Notes: a model not told the origin generated them from the sequence alone. DNA of 64,000 nt from Prado023 sp963736425 (GCA_963736425.1 CAVTOX010000009.1:124001-188000); one strand, 5' to 3'. Positions 46,670-55,956 are shown, counted from the first letter of the stretch. Translations and numbers: made by a program.

Positions 46670-48441
46670 TGGCGGTGGACGGGGACGCGGTCGTGCCCAG
46701 CGCGGTGAGCCGAGCCGAGGGTGAGCGCAGCGGGCTGCTGCGCTCGGTCTTCGACGAGTCGCCGGTCGCGATCCTGCGCGTGACGACACTGCAGGGGCTG
46801 CCAGACCTCGTGGTCGACGCCAACCCAGCCGCTGCGACCTTCCTCGCCCGGCGCCCGGAGGAGCTGGTCGGCACCCGACTGGTGGAGTTGATCCCCGGGG
46901 TGAGCGGCGTCGAACAGCGGGCGCCCGGGTCGGCCCCGGCGATCCGGGTGTCGATCCCCGGCGTCGAAGGGGATCGCTGGGTGGCGGTCTCGATCTCGCC
47001 GCTGTCCGAGGAGGACTCGACGGGTCAGCCCCTGGCCCTGGTGATCCTGCACGACGTCACGGAGCAGTCGACCACCCGGGCGCGACTGGATCGTGAGGCG
47101 CGCGAGGACCCACTCACGGGCCTGATCAATCGGGGCGAGCTGTTACGTCGACTTGCGGCCCTCGACCAGGGGTCCGGCGGCCCCCATGTGGCCATCATCT
47201 TCCTGGACCTTGACGGCTTCAAGATGGTCAACGACACCCGTGGGCACCATGTGGGCGACGAGCTGTTGGTGGCGGTGGCGCGGCGCATCCGGGCGGCCGT
47301 GCGCCCCGAGGACTCGCTGGCCCGGATCGGTGGTGACGAGTTCGTGGTCCTCTGCCCGAAGCTGGCGGACCCCCAGGACGTGCGCGCCGTGGCCGATCGC
47401 GTGCGGGCGACCCTGGACCAGCCCGTGAGCATTGAGGGTCGCTCGCACCGGATCAGCATGAGTGTCGGCATCGCCCTTGCCCGCGCCGATTCGATCGATC
47501 CGGCCAACCTGCTGCGCCAGGCTGACATGGCGATGTACCGGGCGAAGGACGCCGGGCGCAACACGGTGCGCCTGCACTCGGTGGAGATGGACGAGGAGCT
47601 CGAGACCGCTGAGCGGATCCGTGAGGCCCTGGGCGTGGCCCTTGAGGTCGAGCAGCCCGTGGTCGGCGCAGGCCAGCCCGCCGGGCTCGTCCTGCACTAC
47701 CAGCCCATCGTGGAGATCGCCTCGGGCCGGCTTGCCTATGTCGAGGCCCTGGCGCGTTTGCAGCTCTCTGAAGGACGGTTGGTGTATCCCTCGCAGTTCC
47801 TGCCGGTCGCAGCCCGCGGGGGGCTCAACGGAGCCCTCAGTGAGCAGGTCCTGCGGCGGACGCTGCACCAGCGTGCGCTCTGGCGTGCCGACGGGGTGGA
47901 CGTGCCTGTCGGACTGAACCTCGCCCGCGGGCAGGTGTACTCGGCCTCGTTCGCCGGGGACGCGTTGCGGATCATCGCCGAGCAGGGCGACACCCCGGGT
48001 GCCGTCGTCTTCGAGATGGGGGAGTTCGGGTTGCTGGAGCCCACCGGCCCCGCGCAGCTGACCCTGCGCAGGCTGCGTGCCTCCGGGATCGGCCTGGCCA
48101 TCGACCACTTCGGGACGGGCTACTCGTCCCTGGGCGCCCTGCGGTTCCTCGGGCCGCATCGGGTGAAGATCGACCGCTCGTTCGTGGCGAGCATCACGGC
48201 GAGCGGTGCCGATCGGGCGATCGTGACTGCGGCGATCTCCGCCGCCCACGCCCTGGGCCAGAAGGTCGTGGCGGAGGGTGTGGAGACCCGCCAGCAGCTC
48301 GACGTGCTCGCGGAGCTGGGGTGCGACGAGGCCCAGGGGTACCTGATCGCCCAGGTGCTGCGCCCCGAGGAGATGGGTCTGGCCACTGCACGCTGGGCCC
48401 CCGGCTCGTTGGAGCGGACCGATGCCGCGGCGGCGGGCTGA
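46669..48441 (+). CDS. PAS-GGDEF-EAL cyclic-di-GMP protein
   Basis: Soluble 590-residue protein. A PAS-like sensor covers about 22-135. The GGDEF domain is intact: RIGGDEF at 219-225 with an inhibitory RxxD site at 212-215, so diguanylate cyclase activity is likely. The EAL domain has Glu359-Ala-Leu, Asn417, Glu449, Lys500 and AEGVET, but the metal-binding Asp-Asp pair before FGTGYSS is Asp479-His480. Phosphodiesterase activity is therefore doubtful and the domain may only bind c-di-GMP. No membrane segment. ATG 46669 overlaps the dxs stop. Confidence 0.92.
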   Translation: MAVDGDAVVPSAVSRAEGERSGLLRSVFDESPVAILRVTTLQGLPDLVVDANPAAATFLARRPEELVGTRLVELIPGVSGVEQRAPGSAPAIRVSIPGVEGDRWVAVSISPLSEEDSTGQPLALVILHDVTEQSTTRARLDREAREDPLTGLINRGELLRRLAALDQGSGGPHVAIIFLDLDGFKMVNDTRGHHVGDELLVAVARRIRAAVRPEDSLARIGGDEFVVLCPKLADPQDVRAVADRVRATLDQPVSIEGRSHRISMSVGIALARADSIDPANLLRQADMAMYRAKDAGRNTVRLHSVEMDEELETAERIREALGVALEVEQPVVGAGQPAGLVLHYQPIVEIASGRLAYVEALARLQLSEGRLVYPSQFLPVAARGGLNGALSEQVLRRTLHQRALWRADGVDVPVGLNLARGQVYSASFAGDALRIIAEQGDTPGAVVFEMGEFGLLEPTGPAQLTLRRLRASGIGLAIDHFGTGYSSLGALRFLGPHRVKIDRSFVASITASGADRAIVTAAISAAHALGQKVVAEGVETRQQLDVLAELGCDEAQGYLIAQVLRPEEMGLATARWAPGSLERTDAAAAG

Positions 48442-48443
48442 TC

Positions 48444-49691
48444 TCAGCTGCCCGCTGGTTGGAGCGCATCCTCGAGCAGTCCGGCCGTGAGCTCGACCTG
48501 CCAGGGCCGCGCACCAGCGGCGCTGAGCGTCGCTGCCACGGCGCTCGGGTCCTCAGGCGGTTGCCACATCAGCCGGCGGACGAGGTCAGGGGTGAGCAGG
48601 TTCTCGACGGGCAGGTTCACCTGCTCGGCCAGTGCCTGCAGGGCCGCGCGGGCGCGATCGAGCCGTGCAGCGGCCACGGGATCGCGCTGCGCCCATGATC
48701 GGGGCGGTGGCGGGCCATCGCCCTTGACCGCGGCGAGGGGGAGGTCCTTCTCCGGGACAGCCCATGCGTCACGCAGGGCGGCGCCCCAGGCGCGCTGGTA
48801 GCGCGTCGCTCCCCGGCCGTGGAAGGCCCTGGTCGCCTGGAGTGCTGCGAGGTCGCGGGGCAGGGCCTGGGCTGCGGCAACGATCGACGAGTCGGGCAGC
48901 AGCCGTCCCGGCGCGGTGTCGGTCTCCTGGCCGATCCGGTCACGGGCCACCCACAGGTGCTCGACGATGGCCAGGGAGCGTCGCGAGCGGATCTTGTGCA
49001 TGCCTGAGGTGCGTCGCCAGGGATCGACGCGGGGTGGGGGCGGAGGGGCATCTCGAACCGCCGCGAACTCCTGCTCCGCCCACTCGAGCTTGCCCGCCTC
49101 CAGTAGTCGGCCACGCATCTCGGTTCGCAGCTCGATGAGCACCTCGACGTCGAGGGCCGCGTACTCCAGCCAGTCCTCGGGCAGCGGTCTGCGCGACCAG
49201 TCAGCGGCTCCGTGTCCCTTGGCCAGGGTCACGCCCAGCACCGTCTCGACCATGGGGCCGAGACCGACACGGGGCATGCCCAGCAGTCGCCCGGCGAGCT
49301 CAGTGTCGAACAGGGTCGTGGGCGCAAGACCCAGCTCGGCCAGGCACGGAAGGTCCTGGCTGGCCGCATGCAGGATCCACTCCGGGCCGCGCAAGGCCTC
49401 GGCCAGACCCGCGACGCCGGGCACCGCGTGCGGGTCGATGAGCGAGCTGCCTGCGCCCTCGCGGCGGATCTGGATCAGGTAGGCGCGCTGGCCGTAGCGG
49501 TACCCGGAGGCGCGCTCGGTGTCCACCGCGATCGGGCCGGTGCCTGCCATGAGGTCGCGCACGACCCGATCGAGGTCAGCCTGGGTCTCGGTGATGCGCG
49601 GGAGCCCATCACGCAGCTCGAGCGGGGGCGGCGGCGCGGGCTCCTCGATCTCAGCCAGCTCCGCGACATCGAGGGCGGGGGACTCGGACAC
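48444..49691 (-). CDS. Ribonuclease D-like 3'-5' exonuclease with HRDC domain
   Basis: DEDD-family exonuclease of 415 residues. Exo motifs: IAVDTERASGYRYGQRAYLIQ (exo I, Asp and Glu), LHAASQDLPCLAELG (exo II) and the YAALDVEVLIELR (exo III) with the DxxxD/Y arrangement, then an HRDC domain (ARDRIGQETDTAPGRLLPDSSIVAAAQALP). The same gene is next to dxs and DUF3000 in mycobacteria. GTG 49691 with TACGGT six bases upstream decides the start; a 99-codon longer reading is rejected. RNA target not evident. Confidence 0.9.
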   Translation of the reverse strand: MSESPALDVAELAEIEEPAPPPPLELRDGLPRITETQADLDRVVRDLMAGTGPIAVDTERASGYRYGQRAYLIQIRREGAGSSLIDPHAVPGVAGLAEALRGPEWILHAASQDLPCLAELGLAPTTLFDTELAGRLLGMPRVGLGPMVETVLGVTLAKGHGAADWSRRPLPEDWLEYAALDVEVLIELRTEMRGRLLEAGKLEWAEQEFAAVRDAPPPPPRVDPWRRTSGMHKIRSRRSLAIVEHLWVARDRIGQETDTAPGRLLPDSSIVAAAQALPRDLAALQATRAFHGRGATRYQRAWGAALRDAWAVPEKDLPLAAVKGDGPPPPRSWAQRDPVAAARLDRARAALQALAEQVNLPVENLLTPDLVRRLMWQPPEDPSAVAATLSAAGARPWQVELTAGLLEDALQPAGS

Positions 49692-49697
49692 GGTGTC

Positions 49698-49703
49698 ACC
49701 GTA
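49698..49703 (-). promoter_or_regulatory. -10 hexamer, leaderless start of RNase D-like gene
   Basis: TACGGT on the minus strand, six bases before GTG 49691. Confidence 0.55.
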
Positions 49704-49873
49704 CCGGGGACCGCCCCGGGGCCGACCGACCGAACCGCCGATCTGCGCCGACTTCCGACCCGGGTCCGGGCGATCTGCTCCCCCTTCGCCGAACTGCTGC
49801 CGTCCACGGGGGAGCAAGTCGGGCATGTCGGAGCAGAGCGTCTGGAGGGTGTCGCGAGGGGGGCGAACTGCTG

Positions 49874-50485
49874 TCAGGTGACGACACCGTGACGGAAGCC
49901 GATCGCGACCATCTCGGCGCGGTCGCCGGTCCCGATCTTGCGCCCGATCCGAGCCAGATGACTCTTGACCGTCAGCGCCGACAGGCACAGATCCTCACCG
50001 ATCTGCCGGTTCGTCTGACCCTCGGCAACCCGTTGCAGCACCTGGACCTCGCGTGCCGACATGGCATCGACCCCCTCGTCGCCGGAGCGGGAGCGGGGGA
50101 GCGGAATGCCGAGGCCAGCGGCTGCGGACTTCGTGGGCGGGACGATGGCTGAGCGAGCCCCGCCGCTGATCGCCTGGCGCACCAACTCGGACCGCGTCGT
50201 GACCACCACGACCCGGCGCCACCCGATGGCGCGCAGCGCGCGCAGCTCCTCGCGGACCTGGGGGCCAGCGGCCTCGACCACGCAGAGGTCGTGGGGGCCG
50301 TTGGGGCTGGGTACCTGCCCACCGCGCGCGGTGGTGGCGCGATACACGGCCGAGGCGCCCAGCGAGCGCAGCCGGGGTGTGAGCCCCGCGACATGCGCGG
50401 CATCGACGCCGACGGTCAGTGCGGCGAAGCGACCCCGGGGCAGGGGGATGATCGGTACGGTGGCGCTCTGGGCGACAGTGATCAC
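49874..50485 (-). CDS. LuxR-family regulator with degenerate receiver-like domain
   Basis: DNA-binding protein of 203 residues. The C-terminal LuxR HTH is clear (MSAREVQVLQRVAEGQTNRQIGEDLCLSALTVKSHLARIGRKI). The N-terminal 130 residues have alternating strands and helices like a receiver (LCVVEAAGPQVREELRALRAIGWRRVVVVTTRSE), but the acidic phosphorylation pocket is not apparent, so it is probably phosphorylation-independent. GTG 50485 has a GGAGG site. Conserved between the DUF3000 and RNase D genes in actinobacteria. Targets unknown. Confidence 0.86.
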   Translation of the reverse strand: MITVAQSATVPIIPLPRGRFAALTVGVDAAHVAGLTPRLRSLGASAVYRATTARGGQVPSPNGPHDLCVVEAAGPQVREELRALRAIGWRRVVVVTTRSELVRQAISGGARSAIVPPTKSAAAGLGIPLPRSRSGDEGVDAMSAREVQVLQRVAEGQTNRQIGEDLCLSALTVKSHLARIGRKIGTGDRAEMVAIGFRHGVVT

Positions 50486-50535
50486 GGCACCTCCAAGGGC
50501 GCGTCCGGGCTCAAGCCAACTAGGACACCTATCGG

Positions 50536-50549
50536 GGGCGGCGCGTCAG
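50536..50549 (-). terminator. Hairpin between DUF3000 and LuxR genes
   Basis: GGCGC-N4-GCGCC stem in the 127-base space after the DUF3000 stop. It may end that transcript; no T-run follows. Confidence 0.3.
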
Positions 50550-50612
50550 CGCCTTGAGCAACGTCACCCGAAGGAGTGAGAGCGCCGGGTCAGGCAGCCG
50601 CTGCGGGCGAGC

Positions 50613-51182
50613 TCAGCCGCGCGGGCGTGGGAGCTGGGCCACCCCCGGGGGCAGTGGCATGAGGCCCGCTGCCTGACCGAGCACCTCCGCCCAGGCGTGG
50701 GCGTGGGGGGCCAGGTTGGCGTCATTCGGGGTCCAGGAGACCCGGATCTCGATCTGCCCCTCCAGCGGGCGCTCCGACAGGCCGCCGAACGACTCCGAGG
50801 TCACCCGCGTGACGGTCCCCGAGATGTTGGTGTAGCTCGCGCCCTGGGTGTCCAGCGCCTCGACGAGCCACGACCAGCCCACCTCGGCCAGGAGCGGGTC
50901 GGCGGCCATCTCCGTCTCGAGGGTCGCCTTGATGAAGGCCACGACCCGGAAGGTCCCGCCCCAGGAGTCCTGGCCCTGCGGGTCGTGCAGGACGACGAGG
51001 CGCCCGTTGCCGAGGTCCTCATCGTCGATCACGACCTCGGCGGTCAGCGCGATCGCGAACGGCGCCAGCCTCTGGGGGGCCGGCGCCTCCTCGAGCAGGA
51101 TCTCAGGTCGCAGTCGGAGGTCGCGCAAGGACGTCAGCGCGGTCCGGAAGTCCGCAGCCTCATCGCCGACGATCGCGTTCAT
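50613..51182 (-). CDS. DUF3000 family protein
   Basis: Actinobacteria-specific protein of 189 residues with unknown role. Conserved: LRPEILLEEAPAPQRLAPFAIAL, GRLVVLHDPQGQDSWGGTFRVVAFIKATLE and a C-terminal DANLAPHAHAWAEVLGQAAGLMP. No signal or membrane segment. ATG 51182 is the only sensible start. It lies between the LuxR gene and a divergent transporter gene. Confidence 0.9.
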   Translation of the reverse strand: MNAIVGDEAADFRTALTSLRDLRLRPEILLEEAPAPQRLAPFAIALTAEVVIDDEDLGNGRLVVLHDPQGQDSWGGTFRVVAFIKATLETEMAADPLLAEVGWSWLVEALDTQGASYTNISGTVTRVTSESFGGLSERPLEGQIEIRVSWTPNDANLAPHAHAWAEVLGQAAGLMPLPPGVAQLPRPRG

Positions 51183-51245
51183 GAGCGGCAGGCTACGCCC
51201 TGAAGGCCCGCTTCGGAGGGAGATCGGTCACCGACGGCCAGCGTG

Positions 51246-51251
51246 TACCGT
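51246..51251 (+). promoter_or_regulatory. -10 hexamer, leaderless start of EamA transporter
   Basis: TACCGT, eight bases before GTG 51260. Confidence 0.45.
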
Positions 51252-51259
51252 CTCGATCC

Positions 51260-52087
51260 GTGGCCTCCCTGCTCGCGCTGTTCTCGTCGGTGCTCTGGGG
51301 CAGTGCCGACTACGTCGCGGGAAAGCTGTCGAGACGCCGGCACGTCCTGGTGGTCCTGGGCGGCACCCAGACGGTCGGTCTGGTTGCCATGCTGGTCGTG
51401 GCGACGCTGACCGGAGCATGGGGTGCGCCCCCTGACTACCTGGGCTGGGCGGTGCTCGCCAGCGTGTCGGGGGCGACGGGCCTTGCCCTGTACTACCGGG
51501 CGCTGGCGATCGGGACGATGGGCGTGGTCTCGCCGATCGCGGCGCTTGGTGTGCTTGTTCCATTGGCGTTCGGTCTGGCCGGCGGTGAGCAGCCGACGAC
51601 GCTGCAGGTTCTCGGGATCGTGCTGGCGCTCGTCGGTGTGGTGGCAGCCAGCGGCCCGGAGGTCCACGGCGACGCGGGCTGGGTCCCGGTGCTGCTCGCC
51701 GGTGGCTCGGCGGTGTTCCTCGGGACCTCGCTGGTGGCGATCGCCCAGGGAAGTGAGACCAGCGTGGTGATGACGATGACCGTGATGCGGATCACCACCG
51801 TGACCCTCATGGCGCTGGCCGTTCTGGCGCTGCGCCGCAGCGTCACCGTGACACGTGCGGAGGCGCCGGCCTTCGTCGCCGTGGGCCTGATGGACGTGGG
51901 GGCCAACCTCGCCTTCGGGCTGGCCAGCACCCTCGGGATGCTGTCGCTGGTCAGCATCTTCGGGTCGCTCTACCCGGTGGCCACGATCCTGCTGGCGCGC
52001 TTCATCGACCACGAGCGCCTGCGACCGGTCCAACAGGTCGGCGTCGTCCTGGTCCTCGGCGGTGTGGCGGCCATCACCGCCGGTTAG
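51260..52087 (+). CDS. EamA/DMT-superfamily transporter
   Basis: Ten-helix drug/metabolite transporter of 275 residues formed from two EamA repeats. The first starts LLALFSSVLWGSADYVAGKLSR; GLALYYRALAIGTMGVVSPIAALGVLVPLAFGLA and the second-repeat ANLAFGLASTLGMLSLVSIFGSLYPVATILLARFI are typical. Probably an exporter of small metabolites; substrate unknown. It converges with mycoredoxin after 85 bases. Confidence 0.9.
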   Translation: MASLLALFSSVLWGSADYVAGKLSRRRHVLVVLGGTQTVGLVAMLVVATLTGAWGAPPDYLGWAVLASVSGATGLALYYRALAIGTMGVVSPIAALGVLVPLAFGLAGGEQPTTLQVLGIVLALVGVVAASGPEVHGDAGWVPVLLAGGSAVFLGTSLVAIAQGSETSVVMTMTVMRITTVTLMALAVLALRRSVTVTRAEAPAFVAVGLMDVGANLAFGLASTLGMLSLVSIFGSLYPVATILLARFIDHERLRPVQQVGVVLVLGGVAAITAG

Positions 52088-52172
52088 CCGTCCTCGGTGG
52101 TGGATCATCTGCCCATGGCATCCGAGTATGGGCACCACCCAGCCCTTCACCGTGGTGGTGCTGGCCAACGGC

Positions 52173-52415
52173 TCAGCTGCGCAGGGCGCCCAGAATGTCG
52201 CGGACTGACGGGTTGGTCATCGCGGTCCCGTCGGGCAGGACCACGGTGGGCACGGTCTGGTTCCCGCCGTTGACACGCTCCACGACGGCCGCAGCGTCGG
52301 GATCCGACTCGATGTTGATCTCGGTGTAGGCGATGCCAGCACGCTTCAGGGAGTGCTTGAGCCGGATGCAGTACCCGCACCAGGTAGTGGTGTACATCGT
52401 GACGGGCTCGGTCAC
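52173..52415 (-). CDS. mrx1: Mycoredoxin (glutaredoxin-like)
   Basis: Small thiol-disulfide oxidoreductase that reduces mycothiol mixed disulfides. In 80 residues it has the redox motif Cys13-Gly-Tyr-Cys16 (TTTWCGYCIRLKHSL), the cis-Pro in QTVPTVVLPDGT, and NPSVRDIL. The CGYC motif is as in mycobacterial Mrx1. GTG 52415 overlaps the stop of the upstream gene (GTGA). It implies that the organism uses mycothiol. Confidence 0.93.
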   Translation of the reverse strand: MTEPVTMYTTTWCGYCIRLKHSLKRAGIAYTEINIESDPDAAAVVERVNGGNQTVPTVVLPDGTAMTNPSVRDILGALRS

Positions 52416-52906
52416 TGGGCGTCCCCATGACCTGCAGCAGGACGGGGCCCAACGGGCTCCGCTGACGTCTCCTCAGCCGTGGTCGCCCGGCGAGCCAGGG
52501 CTGCCCGAAGGGCGACCGAGAAGCCGTCGACCGACCCGCCGAGGGTCTCCAGGTCAGCCGACAGCAGGACCGGCTCGACCGTGCCGTCGGAGAGCCGGGC
52601 GAACACCACCGGCGAGCCGTGCAGTGCGGTCGCGGCGGCGATCGATGGTGGCATCTCATTGAGGTGGAGCAACTCGAAGGGGACCCGAATCTCGGCGACC
52701 ATCCGATCCCACGCCGGCTTGCGGCGAACAGGGGAGTGGGTGATGTCGCACAGGGCGCAGTGCGCCGTGCCCATCAACTTGCCGATCACGTACCTGGCCT
52801 CGCCGATCGGACCGCCGTCGGCGTGGTACACCCCCACGAGTCCGTCGATGGGTGCGCTCGGTTCCACGGTGGTCTCCCTCGTCTGGCTGGGGTCTTCGAC
52901 CTCCAT
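52412..52906 (-). CDS. Conserved protein with CALCDITHS motif, coupled to mycoredoxin
   Basis: I do not recognise a named function. The 164-residue protein begins with an unstructured 20 residues, then LVGVYHADGGPIGEARYVIGKLMGTAHCALCDITHSPVRRKPAWDRMV, where a C-x2-C next to Asp-x-Thr-His looks like a metal or redox site, and VPFELLHLNEMPPSIAAATALHG. No membrane segment. It overlaps mrx1 by four bases, so a thiol-redox role is plausible; that is inference from context. Start at ATG 52906. Confidence 0.75.
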   Translation of the reverse strand: MEVEDPSQTRETTVEPSAPIDGLVGVYHADGGPIGEARYVIGKLMGTAHCALCDITHSPVRRKPAWDRMVAEIRVPFELLHLNEMPPSIAAATALHGSPVVFARLSDGTVEPVLLSADLETLGGSVDGFSVALRAALARRATTAEETSAEPVGPRPAAGHGDAQ

Positions 52907-52918
52907 GATGCGGCCAGT

Positions 52919-53834
52919 TCAGTGGATCAGCGACTCCAGACGCTCATCCGTGCGCAGCTCGGCCGGGGCGCCGTACACCCCTGGCGGAAGTGCGGTGACA
53001 GCGTGCAGCGCGGCCAGGGTCGCTGAGGCATCTCGACGACCTGCCTCGATGAGCGTTGCTGTGGCGGTGAAGTCCAACTGGGTGGTCACGTGCGGCGTGG
53101 ACGGGGTCAGCCAGACCACGGGGACGCCCGGCGCACGCGATCAGGTCGTTGGCCATCTGTCGGCGGGCATAGATCGCCGCCGACTGCGTGAGCACCTCAA
53201 CCAGGGTTCCCGCGGCGCGCGGCGTGACCCCGCTCAGGCCGCAGTCGAGGACCACCAGCGAGCGCGCACCGCGGCGCAGGGCGACGGTGATGGGGACGTT
53301 CGCGACGAGCATCCCGTCCACGAGCCGCCGGCCGTCGCGCTCCACCCAGGGGAAGATCCCGGGGATGGCCGAGGAGGCGAGCAGCGCGGTGCGCAGCTCG
53401 CCGGAGTCGAGCTCGGCGAGGCTTCCGTTGGTGAAGTCCGTGGCCACGGCAACGAACGGCACAGCCATGTCCTCGAAGGACTTCGCCGGCAGCCGGCTGG
53501 TGAGCAGGTCGGTCAGTGGCTGGTTGTCGTAGATCCATGCGCGGGTCTCGGTGAGGGTGCGCACACCGCGAACCCAACCCCCGGGGAACACATCGGCCTT
53601 CGACACGCTCGGCCACAGGTCCTCGAGGCGTTCCACCGCGCGCGCCGGATCGTCGGCGAGCACGGCGCCGTTCAAGGAGCCCACGCTCGTTCCCACAACC
53701 AGGTCCGGGGTGAGGTCCGTCTCGGCGAGCGCCTGGAGCATCCCGAGCTGGAGCGCGCCCCAGGACCCCCCGCCGCCAAGGACGAAGGCGGTGGGGCGAG
53801 GCAGGCGCGCAGCCAGAGCCTGGAGGTTGGTCAT
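52919..53834 (-). CDS. Patatin-like phospholipase, one frameshift in C-terminal part
   Basis: Serine lipid acyl-hydrolase with a Ser-Asp dyad, about 305 codons. It has the oxyanion loop VLGGGGSWGALQLG, nucleophile GTSVGSLNGA, and dyad Asp in RLVDGMLVANVP. At 53127-53129 a GGG/CCC run holds one extra base; after MANDLIACAG the reading moves to the frame VVWLTPSTPHVTTQLDFTAT that ends at 52919. Without correction the protein would end with about 60 unrelated residues. Start is ATG 53834, with ATG 53843 three codons upstream as an alternative. Lipid substrate unknown. Confidence 0.83.
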
Positions 53835-53886
53835 GCCCGCCATCGTCCCCAGATGGCCGAGACCGACGCAAGTCGCACAGCCGGAA

Positions 53887-55956
53887 TCAGGCGCCCGAGG
53901 CAGCCGCCATCTCCGCGCGGCGCTCAAGGGCGAGGGTGCGGATCCGAGCGAGGTCGTCGTCGGAGTAGATGCCGTTGACCCCGGAGATCGCCGCAAGCTT
54001 CATGCCGTGCTTGAGCCCGATCTGGTAGATCTCCTTGACCTTCTCCCACTCGATGTTGCGCCCGACTGTGTACGTCTCGTAGCGACCCTCCAGGGCCAGG
54101 GCGATCGTCTCGGCCAGGCACGCGTAGGCCACGCCGTGCGGCAGGCCGATGTCGCGCATGTGCACGTCGCCGGGCAGCTCGATCTCGCCGGACTCGATGA
54201 CCAGGACATCAGGCCTCTTGGCCACGTCCTCGGCCGAGAGGTCAAGGGGACGGGCGACGTCGGTGATGACGCACCCCGGCTTGACGGCCATGATGTCGAG
54301 CACCCGCTTGCCCGCGCCGGAGGTCGCCGTGACGATCATGTCCATCTCGGGCAGAGCCTCGTTGGGGGTGGCGGCGATGTGGATGACCGCGCGCGGGTTC
54401 TCCCGTTCCATGTCGGCCTTGAGGGCCAGCAGCTTCGCGGTCTCGGGAGAGATCAGGTAGAGCTCATCGCTGGCCAGCGCCAGCAGTCGGGCGCACACCG
54501 ATCCGATAGCGCCCGTCGCGCCCACCACCATCGCCTTGCCCTTGATCCGGCCGTGCTCATCGAGTTCGGAGAGACCGAGACGCTCCAGTGCCTCGTGCGC
54601 GGCCCAGAGGGCACCGGAGGCGCTGTAGCTGTTGCCGGTGGTGATCGGCAGCGACGCCTGCTTGGCCACCGTCACGCCGGCGTCGCCGACGACCTTCGTG
54701 AATGCGCCCAGGCCCATGATCTGCGCGCCGAGCTTCTTGGCCTCATCAGCGGCGGCCAGGAGGCGCGAGTAGGTGAACTCCGGGCTGTGCGCCAGGAGCT
54801 CCTTGGGCGTCCCGCCCACGGTGATGAGCCAGCCCTCGGCCTCGTCGCCGGTGGGTGAGGTGATCCCGGTGATCCGGCCGTACTTCATCGGAGGCGCGTA
54901 GGCCATGGCCTTCTCGACGCCGTCCATGACGAACGAGGGCGACACCCGCTCGATGGTGCGCAGCGGCTCCACGTTGGTCAGGAACCGCTGGGACAACGGG
55001 TGGATCACGAACGCGAAGCGGCTGCGCCGGCGGAAGCCGTTCGGGTACAGCACCCGGGGCTCGAGGCCGGCCGAGACGATCATGTCCAGCAGGTCGTCGT
55101 TGGTGAGCCGGCCCAATGGGCTCGACGAAGCAGCGAGCATCATCGCCTCGAGGACCGCGGCCGTGATGGTGAAGTCGAAGGGCTGGGGGGTGGAGTCCAG
55201 GACCATGTCGACGTCGAGGGCAGCCATCTCGGCAAGGCGCTCGTCGGACACCGACGAGGCAACGACCGACTTGCCTCGCAGGTTGCCCACGCCGAATGCC
55301 GCGAGCTCATCGCAGGTGGCCACGATGACGTGCGCATCGCTGAGGGCGCGTCGGGCCAGTGAGCTGCTCACGCCGTGCCCGGGGGCCTTCACCTTGGACC
55401 GGACCGGCCCGGGGAGCTGGCGCACCGGCCACATGCCGATGTTCGCCGCGAGGCCAAGAACCGGGTTGGCGTCCATGCGCTTGAGGACGTCGAGGCGCAG
55501 CAGCGGGTCGGCGAACTCGAAGTTCGCGGTGTACTCCTGCAGGATCCGGATGGTTCGTGCGTGGTTCATGCCGCCCAGGACGACGACGCGGGCGTTCGTG
55601 AAGTACCCGGGCATCGTGTTCTGCACGTGCCGGATCGACCATTCCTGGAGCACGTCGCGCAGCGCGTGGCCGTCGGTGACCGGGATCATCCGGGTGGCGC
55701 GCTTGACCTTGTTGACGGCCTCGAGGTCGCCGTCGTAGAGCCCGGCGACCCGGGCCTCCCGGATACCGGTCACGGCGATCACGTCGGCGTCGTCGGCCCA
55801 CTTGCGGACCAGATCCTCGGCCGCGGCAACATCACCGTTCGTACCGATCCGGCGCAGGTGGAACTCCTGCTCCAGGAAGGTGACCTGCTGGTCGTAGTCC
55901 CGGTCGGATCCGGCGAGGCTGACGTTGACGATGACGGCGGGCTTTGTTGCGCTCAC
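53887..55956 (-). CDS. Acyl-ACP/acyl-CoA reductase-like enzyme with 318-residue N-terminal extension
   Basis: The C-terminal 370 residues of this 689-residue protein match cyanobacterial acyl-ACP reductase (AAR): FAFVIHPLSQRFL at the domain start, IMGLGAFTKVVGDAGV, ITTGNSYSASGALWAA, NADPH motif GATGAIGS at 479-486, and AYACLAETIALALEG, in which Cys613 aligns with the acyl-enzyme cysteine (Cys294) of the Synechococcus enzyme. The domain should reduce fatty acyl thioesters to aldehydes. Residues 1-318 form an extra alpha/beta region (PGYFTNARVVVLGGMNHARTIRIL; VIVATCDELAAFGVGNLRGKSVV) I cannot assign. No aldehyde-deformylating oxygenase is nearby. It follows an SDR gene in the same operon (58-bp gap). 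Confidence 0.8.
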   Translation of the reverse strand: MSATKPAVIVNVSLAGSDRDYDQQVTFLEQEFHLRRIGTNGDVAAAEDLVRKWADDADVIAVTGIREARVAGLYDGDLEAVNKVKRATRMIPVTDGHALRDVLQEWSIRHVQNTMPGYFTNARVVVLGGMNHARTIRILQEYTANFEFADPLLRLDVLKRMDANPVLGLAANIGMWPVRQLPGPVRSKVKAPGHGVSSSLARRALSDAHVIVATCDELAAFGVGNLRGKSVVASSVSDERLAEMAALDVDMVLDSTPQPFDFTITAAVLEAMMLAASSSPLGRLTNDDLLDMIVSAGLEPRVLYPNGFRRRSRFAFVIHPLSQRFLTNVEPLRTIERVSPSFVMDGVEKAMAYAPPMKYGRITGITSPTGDEAEGWLITVGGTPKELLAHSPEFTYSRLLAAADEAKKLGAQIMGLGAFTKVVGDAGVTVAKQASLPITTGNSYSASGALWAAHEALERLGLSELDEHGRIKGKAMVVGATGAIGSVCARLLALASDELYLISPETAKLLALKADMERENPRAVIHIAATPNEALPEMDMIVTATSGAGKRVLDIMAVKPGCVITDVARPLDLSAEDVAKRPDVLVIESGEIELPGDVHMRDIGLPHGVAYACLAETIALALEGRYETYTVGRNIEWEKVKEIYQIGLKHGMKLAAISGVNGIYSDDDLARIRTLALERRAEMAAASGA

